A stretch of 64,000 bases of DNA from Caprimulgus europaeus (GCA_907165065.1 OU015527.1:22457686-22521685); one strand, 5' to 3'; shown: positions 41,601 through 54,074, numbered from the stretch's first letter. Made by a program: numbers and translations. Notes: generated from the letters alone by a model not told the origin.

Positions 41601-42795
41601 TGAAAAGGTCCAGTGGAAGGCCCAGCTGGCCTGAGGAGTCCGCAGCCTTTCACTGCAGTGGTTGGCAGAAACTACCTCTTTTTCTGGAAGTTCAGACCCC
41701 TCCTTTCTCCTTTTTAACTTTACTGTCCTAACTGTTATATTGAATTCCTGCAGTCTTTGCAGAGACATTTTTGTAACTGAGCCTGCATGAGCTACATTAA
41801 AGGTATCTGCTCTTTCTGAGTGGATTTTGTTCATGTGCCATTTTCACAGGAAGAGCCTGGGGGCAAATAAAGGGACAAAGAGGAGTGCAGAACAAGAAAA
41901 GCTAGTATAACAAGGTTAATTGTTTAATCAGAGATTGCTTGAAAATTGCCTTCTATCCCTCCTTGCCCTCAAGCTGAGAGAAGTAAATATATCCTAGAAG
42001 GGGTCAGAGGAGTTAACTCTCAACTTCCTGCAACACCAGCTCAGAGCTTTGAATTCCCACACAGGAGCAGAAAATAACTTCTGCAAAACTTCCAGGTTCA
42101 CATTTCAGTTTCTTCCAGACCCAGTGCCTCCTCACTTGGGTAGGGTAGAGGCCTCCACACTGTATAAACTGCAAAACAGAGATCAAGTGAACCTGTAAGA
42201 TGCTTTTGAAAGCCCAGGCACAATAGCAGGGAAAGGGTGGTGCTACCTGCCTTCCAATAGAAAAGGCTGTGGAGGGGTGTGAAGAACAGGCATGGATGAT
42301 TGAAGCCATCAGTGTATATCCTATTTATCACTATTCTATCCCTCATTTTAATATCCCAAACAACTGCACAAAGACAAAACCTTTTTTCTCACCCCCTCAT
42401 TAGCAGACAGCCAGGCTGCTGTCAGCTGTGTGCCAACTGCCCAACGTAGATAGCAATGCAAGGAGCACAGTTTGAGTTCACCATGCAGCCTGTTCCTCAG
42501 AAGAACACCCCAGTTCACTGGGGTTATCTCCAACCCCAAGCCACCGGTTTGATCAAATGCAGGGGAAAGGGAGAGGAATTGCGACTTTGGCCAAATTGAT
42601 AAATACTGATCAAAATGTTATTAAAAATGTAATAATTTTTTAGACTGTAGACTGTGGATATTGGGCAACAACGTTTCACCAAGACTTGTTCCCTAAAGGA
42701 CAGGCCAGAAGACAAGGCCAGATATGGCACCTGCAGGTTTGGTTTTGTGTGACAGGATAGGCGACAATTAGGCCCAAATAACTTGTACATCCTTC
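41601..42795. other. Between two LTR remnants, nothing recognised
   Basis: Could hold decayed ERV interior belonging to the LTR at about 41 kb, but no pol or gag motif is visible. Confidence 0.4.
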
Positions 42796-43377
42796 AGTAA
42801 ATTTGTAGGGTGGTTTTTGGTAGTGGGGGAAAGAGCTACATGGATGGCTCCTGTGAGAAACTTTGTGAAGCTCCCCTGGCTCCAAGGTGGACCTACCCTC
42901 CAGGCCAGGCTAAGCCAATTAGCAATAGAAAAATATCTCTTGGGATCAATATTTATGAGGGAAGAACTGGGTTTGAGAAGAAGAAGGAGGAGAGAACTGG
43001 GAGGAAAGGCCATTGACCTGAACAAAAGATGACCATCAGCCTAAACATAAAGGAGAACATTGTTGGCAGGAAGAAGGAGGAGGACAGGGAGGAAAGAGAA
43101 CCTCAGACACTATGATCACAGAAGAGTCGGAAGGGGTAAACGAGGTCCTCTCGCAGCCCATGGAAATTCAATGGCAGAGCAGATACCCTATGTGTAGGCC
43201 ACCAAGAACTCCATGTCAGAGCAGAAAGCTGAGCCCGAGGGCAGCTGCGACTGAATTGAGACCCCAGAGATGCTTAACACCAGAGCAGGGCTGGGACCCC
43301 CAGAATAGGGGGAAGGAGGTGCGCTGGACTAGAGACCCATCTGCAGCCCATGGATGTCCCCAGGCTGGAGCCAAGAG
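42796..43377 (+). mobile_element. ERVL-like LTR, left part, cut by another LTR
   Basis: Follows the same order as the first 0.6 kb of the 59900-60890 LTR: TTTTTGGTAGTGGGG, GCTCCCCTGGCTCCAAGGTG, GGCCATTGACCTGAACAAAA, AGCCCATGGAAATTCAATGG, GCCCATGGATGTCCCCAGG. It stops where a different LTR begins at 43378. I do not see its right part beyond that insertion. Fossil. Confidence 0.78.
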
Positions 43378-43680
43378 TGTCACTGAAATTGGGAATGATC
43401 TCCTTAACACCAAGATAGTCTTGAAGCAGGCATTCTTTATTATGGCACTGGATGCATGGGTAATCATTCCACCTACGGTGCATACCAACTCGTCTCTCTA
43501 CAAAAGCTTTATACTATCAAAATATGCATATTCATTTGTTTTCCAATAAATTATTAATATATTCATTACATCTCCAAGAACCCATTAACGTATGTAAATG
43601 TCCTTTTCGCATGCATACTGGTGATCTTCAGGAGTCATCTGGATCATTTCGTGCATCCAGCAGCCATCCCTCTTGCATGA
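43378..43680 (-). mobile_element. LTR of a second family, minus orientation, inserted in the ERVL-like LTR
   Basis: On the plus strand it opens TGTCACTGAAATTGGGAATG, then CTTAACACCAAGATAGTC, TTCTTTATTATGGCAC (a reversed polyadenylation signal), ATACTATCAAAATATGCATA and TTCATTACATCTCC. It aligns by eye with 3951-4250 at roughly four in five bases. The right edge is not clear. Fossil. Confidence 0.72.
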
Positions 43681-44995
43681 GGCCTTATGCTTCTGTGTTA
43701 CTATGCCTACACAGGTATGTCTGTAGAGCCTGCCTGAGAATAACAGTGACCTTTCAGCCAGGGAAGACAAAATAAAAACACATAACACTGAGCTGTTCAT
43801 ACTACTTTGGTCAGAGCCTCAAACACCTTGGGGTACGTTCCTATACCGCCAAAGCCTGTGGTTATGTTTTCCTGCACACTGGGGAAAGCACCAGTACAAC
43901 TCATATTGAGACCAGGACAAGAACACCTGACTGCCCCTACAAGCACTCAAGTGTGCTCATTTGTCTAATTTGTTGATTAATTTTCAGAGCAGACTCAAGA
44001 ATGTCTCAGGCTGACATCCCATGCTCTGAGGCATGGGAGGCTCTGAGGCTTTGCAAAGTTCCAGGAAAAGCAAAAGTCAGAGACCTTATGCTGGGAGGTA
44101 AACCTAAATGGAAGTGGCCCAGCAGACACAGTTCCTGGTAGACTTAAAATTTCCACAGCGCTACATGATACAGCAATACAGGAACAATTGAGTTAAATAA
44201 ATGAACTTACATTAGTTTGAATCCAAAATAAAAGCCCATCAGTCTAGAAGTGGATTAATCAACAGGAGAGTAGGAAGTAAAGGTCCCATGCCAGACAAAT
44301 CATCAGTGAGATTTGGAGAAGCAGGATGGCAAATGCCTGCTAAAGTGGAAAAGTACAGGAAGAAGGGAATTGGCCTTAGGGAAGCCCCAAGGAATTTGAG
44401 CTTTTCTTTCTATGTAGTTTTGTCCCAGGGAAAAAAAAAAACAGAGCCTCAGCATCCAAATCAAACGTCTTTTTTTGTTAACAGTGGACAAATTTTAGAA
44501 GTTAAGTATCTGATACAGGGATATTTGAATACAGCTTGTTTTCTGAAATTTCCCACAACTGGCAAACATATTTTAAAAACCATATACCTATATACTTATG
44601 TGTATGCATACATATATACACATACATAATGCAGCTCTGGGAGAAGAAAATCTCGTAAGTGAATGTTTCAATGCTGAGAAGCAGTAGGAGCTGCAAAGGT
44701 GTGGAGGATGTGACTTCAGTAGAACCGAGTGTAATACTGCTGGGTTTCAGACTAGATTGCAGACTGAAGAAATAACGTATTTTTCTGAAACAGTGAAAGC
44801 AGAGAACAGCAAAAGAACTCACAGTCAAAATACATTTTGAAAGAAGAATCATGCAGATATGTAAGTATGTTGAAAACGGAAAAAAATTGCAACATAGAGT
44901 TCATAGAAAACTAACAAAGTACCTCTTTGCTCTCTGATTCTACAAGTGCCCAGTCTTTTGAAGTCTTTCATTGCTGCTTTATTCTTCTTCCTTTT
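43681..44995. other. Intergenic, nothing recognised
   Basis: Includes a TATA/CATA-rich patch near 44580-44630. No exon or family recognised. Confidence 0.55.
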
Positions 44996-46990
44996 CATAG
45001 AATCATAGAATAATAGAATTGTTTGGTTGGAAAAGACCTTTGAGATCATCAAGTCCAATCATATCTGTCCACTAAACCATATCTTTGAGAATCTCATCTA
45101 CTCACCTTTTCAACACCTCCAGGGATGGTGACTCAACCACCTCCTTAAGTAGCCCACCACTTCTCTAGGTAGCCCATTCCAGTACCTGATAAGCCCTTTC
45201 AGTGAAGAAATTTTTCCTGATATTCAATCTGAATCTCCCTTGGTGCAACTTTAGGCCATTTCCTCTTGTTCTATCACTAGTTATCTGGAAGAAAACACAC
45301 ACACCTGCCTCACTACAACCTCCTTTGAGGTAGTTGTAGACAGTGCTAAGGTCTCCCCTCAGCTTCCTCTTTTCCAGACTAAACAATCCTCATTCCCTCA
45401 GCTGTTCCTCATAAGACTCCAGCTGCTTCACCAGCTTCGTTGCCCTTCTCCAGACATGCTCCAGTGCCTCAATGTCTTTCTTGTAGTGAGAGGCCCAAAA
45501 CTGGACACAGTATTTAAGGTGTAGCCTCACCAGTGCTGAGTACACGGGAAGGATGACTTCCCTGGTCCTGCTGATCACACTGATACAAGCCAGGAAGCCA
45601 TTGGCCTCCTTGGCCACCTGGGCACACTGCTGGCTCATATTCAGCTGGCTGTCAAGCAATACTCCCAGGTCCTTTTCCACTAGAGAGCTTTCCTTTCAGC
45701 CACCCTACCCCAAGCCTGTAGCATTGCATGGGGTCATCGTGACCCAAGTGCAGAACCCGGCACTTGGCCTTTTTGAACCTCATAGCATTGGTTGCAACCC
45801 ACTGATCCAACCTCTCCAGATCCCTCTGTAGAACCCTCCTACCCTCAAGCAAATCAACACTTCCACTCAGCTTAGTGTCATCAGCTAACTTACTAAGGGT
45901 GCACTCAATCCCCTTGTCCAGATCATTGATAAAGATGTTAAACAGATCTTGACTCAACACCGAGCCCTGAGGAACGCCACTTGTGACTGGCCTCCAGCTG
46001 GATTTAACTCCATTTACCACCGCTCTTTGGGCCCGGCCATCCAGCCAGTTTTAACCCAGCAGAGAGTGTGCCTGTCCAGGCCACTGGCAGCCAGTTTCTC
46101 AAGGAGAATGCTTTACTAAGGTTCAGGTACACGACATCCACAGCCTTTCCTTCATCCACTAAGCCAGTCACCTTGTCATAGAAGCAGATCAGGTTAGTCA
46201 GGCAGGACCTGCCTTTCATAAACCTATGTTGACTGGGCCTGATCACCTGGTTGGCCTGTGTGTGCTGTGTGATAGCACTCAAGATGATCTGCTCCATGAC
46301 CTTCCCTGGCACCAAGGTTAGACTGACAGACCTGTAGTTCCCCAGATCCTCCCTTTAGCCCTTCTTGTAGATGGGCATCACATTTGTCAAACTCCAGTCA
46401 AGTGGAACCTCCCCAGTCAGCCAGGACTGATGACAGATGATGGAAAGGGGTTTGGAGAGCGCCTCTGTCAGCTCCCTCAATACCCTTGGGTGGACTCCAT
46501 CCTGACCCATAGACTTGTGAATGTCTATTTGGCTGAGCAGATCTCTAACCATTTCCTCCTGGATCATGGAAACTTTGTTTTGCTCCCTGTCCTTGGCTTC
46601 TGGCTCAGGGGGCTGGGTACCCAGAGAATAACTGACCTTACTATTAAAGACTGAGGCAAAAAAGGCATGAAGTACCTTGGCCTAATCCTCATCCTTACAT
46701 CCAGTAAAGGATGGAGATTCTCCTTGGCTTTTCTTTTGTTGTTAATATACTTATAGAAACATTTTTTGTTACCTTTCACAGAGCTGGCCAAATTAAGCTC
46801 TAGTTGGGCTTCAGCCCTTCTGATTTTCTCTCTCTATGACCTCACTTCATCCTTGTAGTCCTCTTGAGATGCCTGCCCCTTCTTCCAAAGCTCATAGACT
46901 TTCCTGTTTTTTCTGAGATCTGCCCAAAGTTCAGCCAAGCCATTTTTAATTCTGATGCTTAATTTAGCATTCAGCCTTGCAGATATATAC
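44996..46990 (-). mobile_element. CR1 LINE, about 2 kb, the longest copy in the window
   Basis: Starts with the reversed tail CATAGAATCATAGAATAATA and runs back through the ORF2 end, the RT (VTGLVDEGKAVDVVYLNLSKAF, about 46100-46200; DGVHPRVLRELTE, about 46480; [16 protein letters not shown], about 46750-46790) and into the pre-RT linker (KVYELWKKGQASQEDYKDEV, about 46850). The frame is broken in several places and the 5' end is missing. Minus strand. Confidence 0.95.
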
Positions 46991-47994
46991 AGGATAAAAT
47001 GAACAGCTAGAAACACACTGTGCTATCAGAATGCAAAAAATTATAAACAGCCACAGCTACAAAGGGATTAATTAAAACAGATATGAGTATAGCACATTGA
47101 TCCTGAGTTGAAAAAGTCTCTCAGCAATAGTCATGGCTACTACTGTTGAATTTTGTGTATAAGCATAAATCTGGTCACAGAGGAAGAGCCAAACAGTAAA
47201 ATTTACAGGTGCTGTGCAATGACCTGCTTACTGGAGTGTTTCTGCTACAAATTTATGTGTTAGGTTGAATTGTGTGTGTTTCAAGAATAACAAGCAGGAA
47301 AGGAGAGTAAGGCTGGAGACAAGTCATTTCCCTGCAAACACTAACGCCCATGTACTGGAAATCAAAAATCAGGAAAGAACTGCAAGTACTCCCAGATGAC
47401 CCTGACAGTCAGGGGTCACACAGGTGCCCACAGTAGCTCAGGGCCCTGTGTGAGAAGGGCAACTGCAGTGCTCCCTTGGTACAGGGCAAACATGCAGCCA
47501 CTCAGGACTTGAAAGGGGTCAAAAATAAAGCTGCAAACAAGCCATAGCAAGGCACAGCCTTGCAATAGTGTATGTGAAGGCAAGCAGAAGCTGGAATCAG
47601 ACTTCTGAAGTTCTGGCTGCTGCTGTCTTCCAGACCTCTGCTTGTTTCATGCAGGTGCCATACAAACTTCGCAAGCTCTGTGCCTTGAGACAGCTACAGG
47701 TTCCTGTTGTTCTGAACAGATTTGGGCAGTCCTGGCAATGTTAAAAACACAAGGCGTCATTGATACTGGCTGGTAATATTCACAGAGTAGGCCTAGCAGC
47801 AGTAAGGCTGTCTGCATCTCCTAACTGCTGTACGTGCACCAGTGGTACCCAGCAGAAAAGGGGTTCCCAGAGCGAGAGGCGCACTCTTAGGAAGTGTAAT
47901 ACTGCCCGAGTACAAACCCCTGTCTTCCACGTTGCCCTGCTGCGATACCAGCGTGGCCTTTGCAAATACAGTGCTAAAGGCCTGGCTCCCAGCA
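46991..47994. other. Upstream flank of the first CpG island
   Basis: 1 kb immediately 5' of the proposed GNE promoter; CpG content begins to rise after about 47.85 kb. No exon recognised. Confidence 0.55.
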
Positions 47995-48680
47995 TACCTG
48001 ACGACCCCCGGCGCAGTCTCACGCCCGCAGAACCGGTAAGCCCCGGCACAAACCCAGTACCCCTCGCCCCTATGGCGTCTTTCAACACTCAGCGCGGCTC
48101 CCGCCCGGCGGCGGGGGGAGGCGGTGTTTGCGGCGCGGGGCGGTCCTGGCGCGGCCGCGGCCCCGGGTGCCGCTCCTGCGGCAGCCCGGTGGCCCCGACC
48201 GGGCAGCGGGAAAGACCAAGCCACTCATGGAGCGGCTTGGCTCCGGGGACTCGCAGGCTGCCATGGGGACCAATGCGCCGCCGCGCTGGGAGCCGCTCGC
48301 CCGCGGCCCCCACGTAAGTCAGCGGTTTCGCTCGCCTCCGGTGGGGGTCCCGAGGGGGGAGGGCCTGGCGGAGTGGGCAAGGGACTGCCTGCGGGCGTGC
48401 CTGCCGTGTAGGGGCTGCAGGAGCTGCCCTTTGTCAGCGGATGTCCCCTCGGCGGGTGAGCGAGCCGGGGCGACAGGCAGCGGCCGGGCGGCCCGTGCCC
48501 TCCGCGGCGAAGGCAGCGTGCCGCCGAGCTGAGCCCGTTCCTACAGGCGGCCCGGGCGAGGGCAGCCCCGCAGGGGAGGGCGAGCCGGCAACGGGCGTGT
48601 GGTGCACCCGGGAGGGAGCTCCCCTGCCCGCGCGGCCAGGATGTCACGGCAGGTGCTGTCTCCAGGGCCAACGCGGGACG
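47995..48680 (+). promoter_or_regulatory. GNE: CpG island, probable upstream GNE promoter
   Basis: A sharply bounded GC-rich, CpG-dense block of about 0.7 kb lies in otherwise AT-rich DNA. It contains the proposed long-form coding exon at 48263-48313 and its GTAAGT donor. I see no TATA box, as is usual for CpG-island promoters. Vertebrate islands of this kind usually mark transcription starts, so the transcription start is inferred to lie between about 48.0 and 48.25 kb. Divergent transcription to the left is possible, but I recognise no coding exon on the minus strand. Confidence 0.75.
48263..48313 (+). CDS. GNE: GNE first coding exon of the long isoform (17 codons), probable
   Basis: Seen: inside a CpG island an ATG in strong Kozak context (GCTGCCATGG) opens 17 codons, MGTNAPPRWEPLARGPH, ending in phase 0 directly before a consensus donor GTAAGT (48314-48319). 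The next GNE exon also starts in phase 0. Known, from memory: human long GNE starts METYGYLQRESCFQGPH and is then joined to ELYFKNL. The two are equal in length and share M1, T3, E10 and the terminal GPH (6 of 17). The exon would give an N-terminal extension of the cytosolic epimerase/kinase; the role of such extensions is not clear from sequence. An in-frame ATG at 48227 would add 12 residues (29 in all) but has C at -3, so I prefer 48263. The intron to the next exon would be 10.3 kb. The alternative is the first exon of an unrelated transcript; the phase, length and GPH end argue against this. Confidence 0.72.
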
Positions 48681-51600
48681 CGTCTCTGTTCCTCCGTTTC
48701 TCCATCTAGCATGTGAGATTTGCGGCCTTGCCGGCAAATGTGTTCCGGGGAACGGTGATAAATGGTTGCTCATTTGTGCCCATTCTCTCCGGATTCTCTT
48801 TCATTATTAAGTCCATTGCAAGCCATGGGGAGCTGGTGACCTTCCCAAAGCTAGCACTCTGTTCCTTGTCACTTCCTTGCCTATTATTTGGGAGATGAGA
48901 GATCAGGTTTGGACTCACCCATGTTGGGATACTACCTGGAGGGTCATCTCGATAAGGTTTTAGGATGATTAATCAGTTTTATTTTGCTGATGTACCAGTG
49001 GCAATGAGGAATGGCCCCACCATGCCAGGCGCTGTACAGGCACAGTGGGAAGAAAGACATGGACCCTCAAAGGATTTACATCCAAGCATGATGTGGACAG
49101 GAGGTGGGAGAAGAGCCATAAATGCAAGCAGGGTAACAAGGGGTCTTGAGCTCTGTGGGGTAATTTTTAGGTCGGTTTTCTCAGAAGACATTCAGCTAAC
49201 AAATGAAGTGAAAGCAACATTGAGGGAAAGGCAGGGAGAAGAGAAAGAGCAAGTCCAGAAATGTTGAGAAGGTGGCACTGGAGAGAGGGCCAAAGAGTGT
49301 GTCAAGACCACAGGGGTGGTCCTCATTCCTTGCCCCTTGGCCAGCACTCTCACTGCAGGAAGTAGTTCTGATGATGCTGTTGCCGCAGGTTGTTTACTTT
49401 GCCACCTGTAGAGCAGGTTTTGTGGTTGCTTGTCAGCTGTTTTACACTACTAGGGGATATGGCACTCTGCATATGGGAAGGGTGTGGAAAAGACATTGGA
49501 GGTGATGTCTGCCAAAATACAAAACAAAAGGTCTGTGCCTATTATGCAATGAAGGCCTGTTCCATTTGAATCTGAATGTATTAATGTCAGCTGGAAACGA
49601 CACTTTCTCTGAAGCAACTGTCTAAAGGGTTTCCTTACATATCCTCCCTTTCCTTTTGCTGCCTAGCCAGCTTTGACTTCAGATTTGGCTCCAGGTTTAT
49701 TTTTTCCATAAACTACCATGATTTCATGTGGTAGAACCCAATCATAGTGATTTTCCCACTAAGCACTTAGGCTTTAAAATACAAAATTGCCTTTTGAAAA
49801 TCCTGTTCAGATTGGATGCTTTTTCTTACAATTCCACTGTAAAATATTAAGATGGCTCATAGAACTCTGTATGAGAAAATACATGCATGAGAACATGCTA
49901 CACAGTGTCAGTATTTACAAAAAAAAAAGTAATTTTGTAGTAGCATTATTAGCCCCTTAAGATTGTAAATTGGAATTACCAGTGAAGACATAATTCAAAT
50001 ACTTGTCAGCCGACAGTCAGATTGAAAACACAGCTGCATGCAAGTAGGATGCCATAGAGCCTCAGAAGGTATAAGCAAGATGTAAAAGAGAGATACTAGT
50101 TGGACAAGAAGAGCAAACAGGAACTTCTAGACCTGTTTGCAACACAGGAGGTATTTATTAATAATGACAAGAGGCCAGAGTTTGATGCAGTATTCCTCCA
50201 TAGTGCCAGCCGTTTAACTTTATTTTCAATACTGTATGTCAATTTTAAGTGGAAAAATTAGGCAGTCTTATCAGTAGATGATAATTTCTGGCTCCTTCCG
50301 CCCTTTTCTCCCACTTTCTGGCCTGTTGGGCTTCGTGCTCCAAGACCATGTTCTTTCACCTTTGTTAGAGCTCGCAAGCCTCCACAAACCTATGTGCAAA
50401 TCCTCTGGATAGATAACACAATCCACAGTTAGTCTCTTTGCACCCACTGAAAGGAACATTGGAATGAGGGCAGAAGACTGCATGGTGCAGAGCAGAACAT
50501 AAGATTATAACCACAGCACTACTGGAACATGGTACTTTTCATATCTTCCATCTTTAAAATTGTGATAATACAGTAGGAATGAAGCAGAAACAATGTAGGT
50601 TTAGCTTCCACTGAAAGCTGGATAGAGAATTAAGCTCAGTCTTGCAAACCTGCCTCTTATAAAGAAATAGAAAACAACTTGTTATTGTGATAAAAGCCCA
50701 AAGTGACCAGAACTGAGAAAGCTTAAAAGAACTTGCCTTATGGTCTTGCACATGTGAGAGCCATTTCCATCCAGATAACTTTGCTGTTTCTTCTGCATAG
50801 TTTCCTCGACCAAGTGTGCATAACAATTAACTCTCCCACCTGTAGCTGAAGTGGAAACTGGGATCTAGTATTTAGCAAACTTCCCAACTGTTTTACCTAG
50901 TGATGACAGTTTCTAATCAAGTTGATTCCTCACTGGCTTTTGTCCAAATACTCTTGAGTACATTCAGTGGCTCCATGCATTCCCTTTTGAGTGTACCCCA
51001 GGTTGTTTTAAATAAATCAGTTGTCTGCTGATCAAGGGGTTTAGGTGCACATCACAGCCATCAGCACAGTAGGGGGAAGAATTTCACCACAAGAATCACC
51101 CCAACCTAGGCTGCCATCATTGTTCAATACCAACCGGCTTGAAGCCAGCTTGGGTATATTGAACTGTGTCATAGTCCCCAGTGAATGTTTGAATGTGTGT
51201 TAACAATCAGCAATAGCAAATCGTATCTATTCCAGCAGGACTGAACAGGAGTGGAGCTTCAGAAGAAACAGAAAAACCACAACCTTAAGAGCTTTTAATC
51301 CAAGTAAAGAAAACAGACCCTTTTGAAGGATTAAACAGATCACACCAGCAGAGTGAATCACATGATGACAGCAAAAAGTGGGCCAGTTCCACTATTTTAT
51401 TTTTAGAGAGAGGGAGTGGGAAAGAAAAGTTTAGTGGGTTTTTTCCAGCTGAAATTAAGTTAAAGGCTCAGGCTGTTGGAGACTGAACAAACTGAAAAAT
51501 ATCCTGTGCTGAGGTTGCCAGCACTCTTTTCAGTGCTTTGCATGAGTTTCAGATGGTTAGTATCTCCCTTCCCAACCCCTGACCAAGGAATCCACTAGAA

Positions 51601-51880
51601 GTTGCTTTTCATACTGTGCCTCTATCACATCCTACAACACTAGCTAGTTACTGGAAACTTGTCTCAAATTTTATAGGACATAGTCAAATGCAATTCTATC
51701 ATAATACACCAGACATGAACATATGCCATCTTTCCAATAAGAAAGAAGAGGCTGCTAATCTGTAATAGAACACTGGCAGCTCTAAAGGAAATCCCATGAT
51801 ATTTCTTAGCTAATTCCTAGTTATTTCAATGAGCTGCACAACTCTGCTTGTTACCTGGAGTTTTGTTGCACCTAATTTTA
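48681..51880. other. GNE: GNE intron 1 (long form), left part
   Basis: If the long isoform is real this is intron; otherwise it is intergenic. No repeat family or exon recognised. Confidence 0.55.
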
Positions 51881-52325
51881 ACACAGAATCATCTAGGTTG
51901 GAAAAAACACTTAAGATCATTGAGTCCAACTGTTAACCTAACACTGCCAAGTCCACCACTAAACCATGTTCCTAAGTGCCACATCTACACATCTTTTAAA
52001 TACCTCCAGGAATGGTGACTCAACCACTTCCCTGGGCAGCCTGTTACAGTGCTTGACAACCCTTTTGGTGAAAATTTTTTTCCTGATATCCAATCTAAAC
52101 CTCCTCTGGTGCAACTTGAGGCCATTTCCTTTTGTCCTATTGCTTGCTGCTTGGGAGAACAGACTGGCACACGCCTTGCTACAGCCCCCTTTCAGGTAGT
52201 TGTGGAGAGCAATAAGGTCTTCCCTCAGCCTTGTTTTCTCCAGACTAAACAATCCCAGTTCCCCCAGTTACTCCTCCTAAGACAGCTCACTTCATCAGCT
52301 TCATTGCTCTTCTTTGGACACGTAC
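51881..52325 (-). mobile_element. CR1 LINE 3' fragment in the first GNE intron
   Basis: Reversed tail ACACAGAATCATCTAGGTTG, then the CR1 3' block (CCACTTCCCTGGGCAGCCTG, CTTGAGGCCATTTCC). Minus strand, 5'-truncated, lying between the two CpG islands. Confidence 0.93.
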
Positions 52326-53394
52326 CCTTCTCAAGACAGGGAACAAATTTTCACATAGTTTTGGATTTCCTCTCCCTTTGCTGGGAATTCTGTGCCTAAC
52401 AATCTTACCTACATTCAGGTCCTCTTTTTGTGTTAGCATAAATGTGCAAAGATGTGAGATGTACACATTGTGGTGAGAATAAAACCCAAATTTGCCTATG
52501 CATAGCATGTACGTCGTTGTCTTATCCTCCATTTATTCCCTTTCTCTGAAACATCAGGTATAAGCTGCAAGCCCGTGATGTGTTACTCACTATGCTGCTG
52601 TGGTTACTTACTATTAACTGCAGAGCTCACCTAGTAGTTTTAACTGAGGGAGAAAAATGGGTGAAGAATTTTACTAATTTTATTAAGATAGTGTGACACA
52701 AGCTACCAAAACGTTTTATTTAGGTATGTTATTTAGCAAAATATAGCACGCACAGATTGCTGTTTTACACTAAGTGCCTAGGGTATTGAACCAGGATCCA
52801 GGTCACAGTGATGTCACTAGTAAGAGACCACTTTGACCCCAAAACACATCCAGTGTGAGAAAGCAAGACACATCTCTTCTACAGTCAACTGAAACACACA
52901 GATATCAGCAGTACTTGACAGCTGGTTTAACAGCTTGCTTGATTGAGTCATACGCCAATTAAATCAACAGGATTCAAGGAAATGCAAGCATTCTTGTCGG
53001 AATTAACACCCAAGTAATGTAATTCTGCAGCATGCTCAGAACCTCTTCATGAGCTACAGGCAGGTGCTTTAACCATAGAGGGCTGTAGTTTCTCACAGCA
53101 TGCAAGTTCAGGCAACATCTTTGTTCTTCCACGCGTGGCTGTGAGCCATTTCTGTCCTCACTTTGCATCTCCTACAGGCAACCTCGCAGTTCAGAGTTTT
53201 GACAGCCCTCGTTCTAAAAGCTCTTAACATGATAGCAGTCCCTACTGAAGCTGTAAGATCATCCAGCAGTTTTAACTTGGATTGCTCTGACGCACATTGC
53301 ATCAAGGTGTTGCAGTAAGGGGCTGTCCTGACACAAAAACGCAGTTCCTCCATCTGCAGGCAAACCAGCATCTGACCCTACGAACGCCACTATG
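52326..53394. other. GNE: GNE intron 1 / upstream flank of the second CpG island
   Basis: No feature recognised before the GC content rises at about 53.4 kb. Confidence 0.55.
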
Positions 53395-53661
53395 GACAGC
53401 CCCGCGCTCAGCCCTTCATCAGGGAGATGGCCAGCTCGACGCTGCTCACGGCTCCTGCACATCACTCTGAAGATGCCCGCGGCAGAAGGCGCGCCGTACT
53501 AGGCCAGAAGGCCTCGGCCCTGCGGTCGGCCCCAACCTACAGGGCACTGAGCCGCCACAGCGCTTCGCTGCGCCGCGCCGGACACGCTTCCTCCTTCGCT
53601 GGGACCACCCGCGCCCCGCCCAAGCCGTCCGCGGAGGCGGGCGGGACAGGACCGCCTTGCT

Positions 53662-53672
53662 GGGGGCGGGGC
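53662..53672 (+). promoter_or_regulatory. GC box (Sp/KLF site)
   Basis: GGGGGCGGGGC is a perfect GC-box core, placed in the left half of the second CpG island. This fits TATA-less promoter architecture; function is inferred. Confidence 0.5.
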
Positions 53673-54062
53673 CGTTCGTGCCGGCTTGGCCTTTGATGTG
53701 CTCGGCTGCAGTGCTGCTGCTGCTGCCTCGGCGCAGGGCGAGGAGACAGCGAAGTGAGGTGACCGCGAAGCGCGGCCGCGCCTGCTTGGCCCGGCCCGGC
53801 CTGGCCTGGCCTACGCGGAGAGTCTGGACATTCAGAGGGACCGGGGCCGCGCAAGGTCGTGCTGCCGGGCGGGGAGGGGCGCGCGGCGCTGGCCAGCGGC
53901 CCCGGGACGGGGGTGCAGCAGAGCCTCCGGTGGCCGCGCTGGGGCGCCATCGGGCGGGAATCACGTCGGCCGCCCCGCGTGGTCGGTGCCGCGCGCCGCG
54001 GTCAGCCTGGGGCGCGGGGCGGGGGGGTGGAGGTGTGTGTGGGGGGAGCGGGTTGGTGGCGG

Positions 54063-54074
54063 TGCGCATGCGCG
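54063..54074. promoter_or_regulatory. NRF1 binding site (TGCGCATGCGCG)
   Basis: The 12 bases match the NRF1 consensus YGCGCAYGCGCR at every position. NRF1 commonly acts at CpG-island promoters of metabolic genes. The site lies within the second CpG island. Occupancy is inferred, not shown. Confidence 0.6.

Noticed and set aside
43112-43549. A 145-codon plus-strand frame
   Set aside because: It runs across the junction of two nested LTRs, so it is not a gene.
48225-48773. A 182-codon minus-strand frame and a 185-codon plus-strand frame in the first CpG island
   Set aside because: Stop-poor because of GC content; both begin or continue into non-island DNA without domain or splice support.
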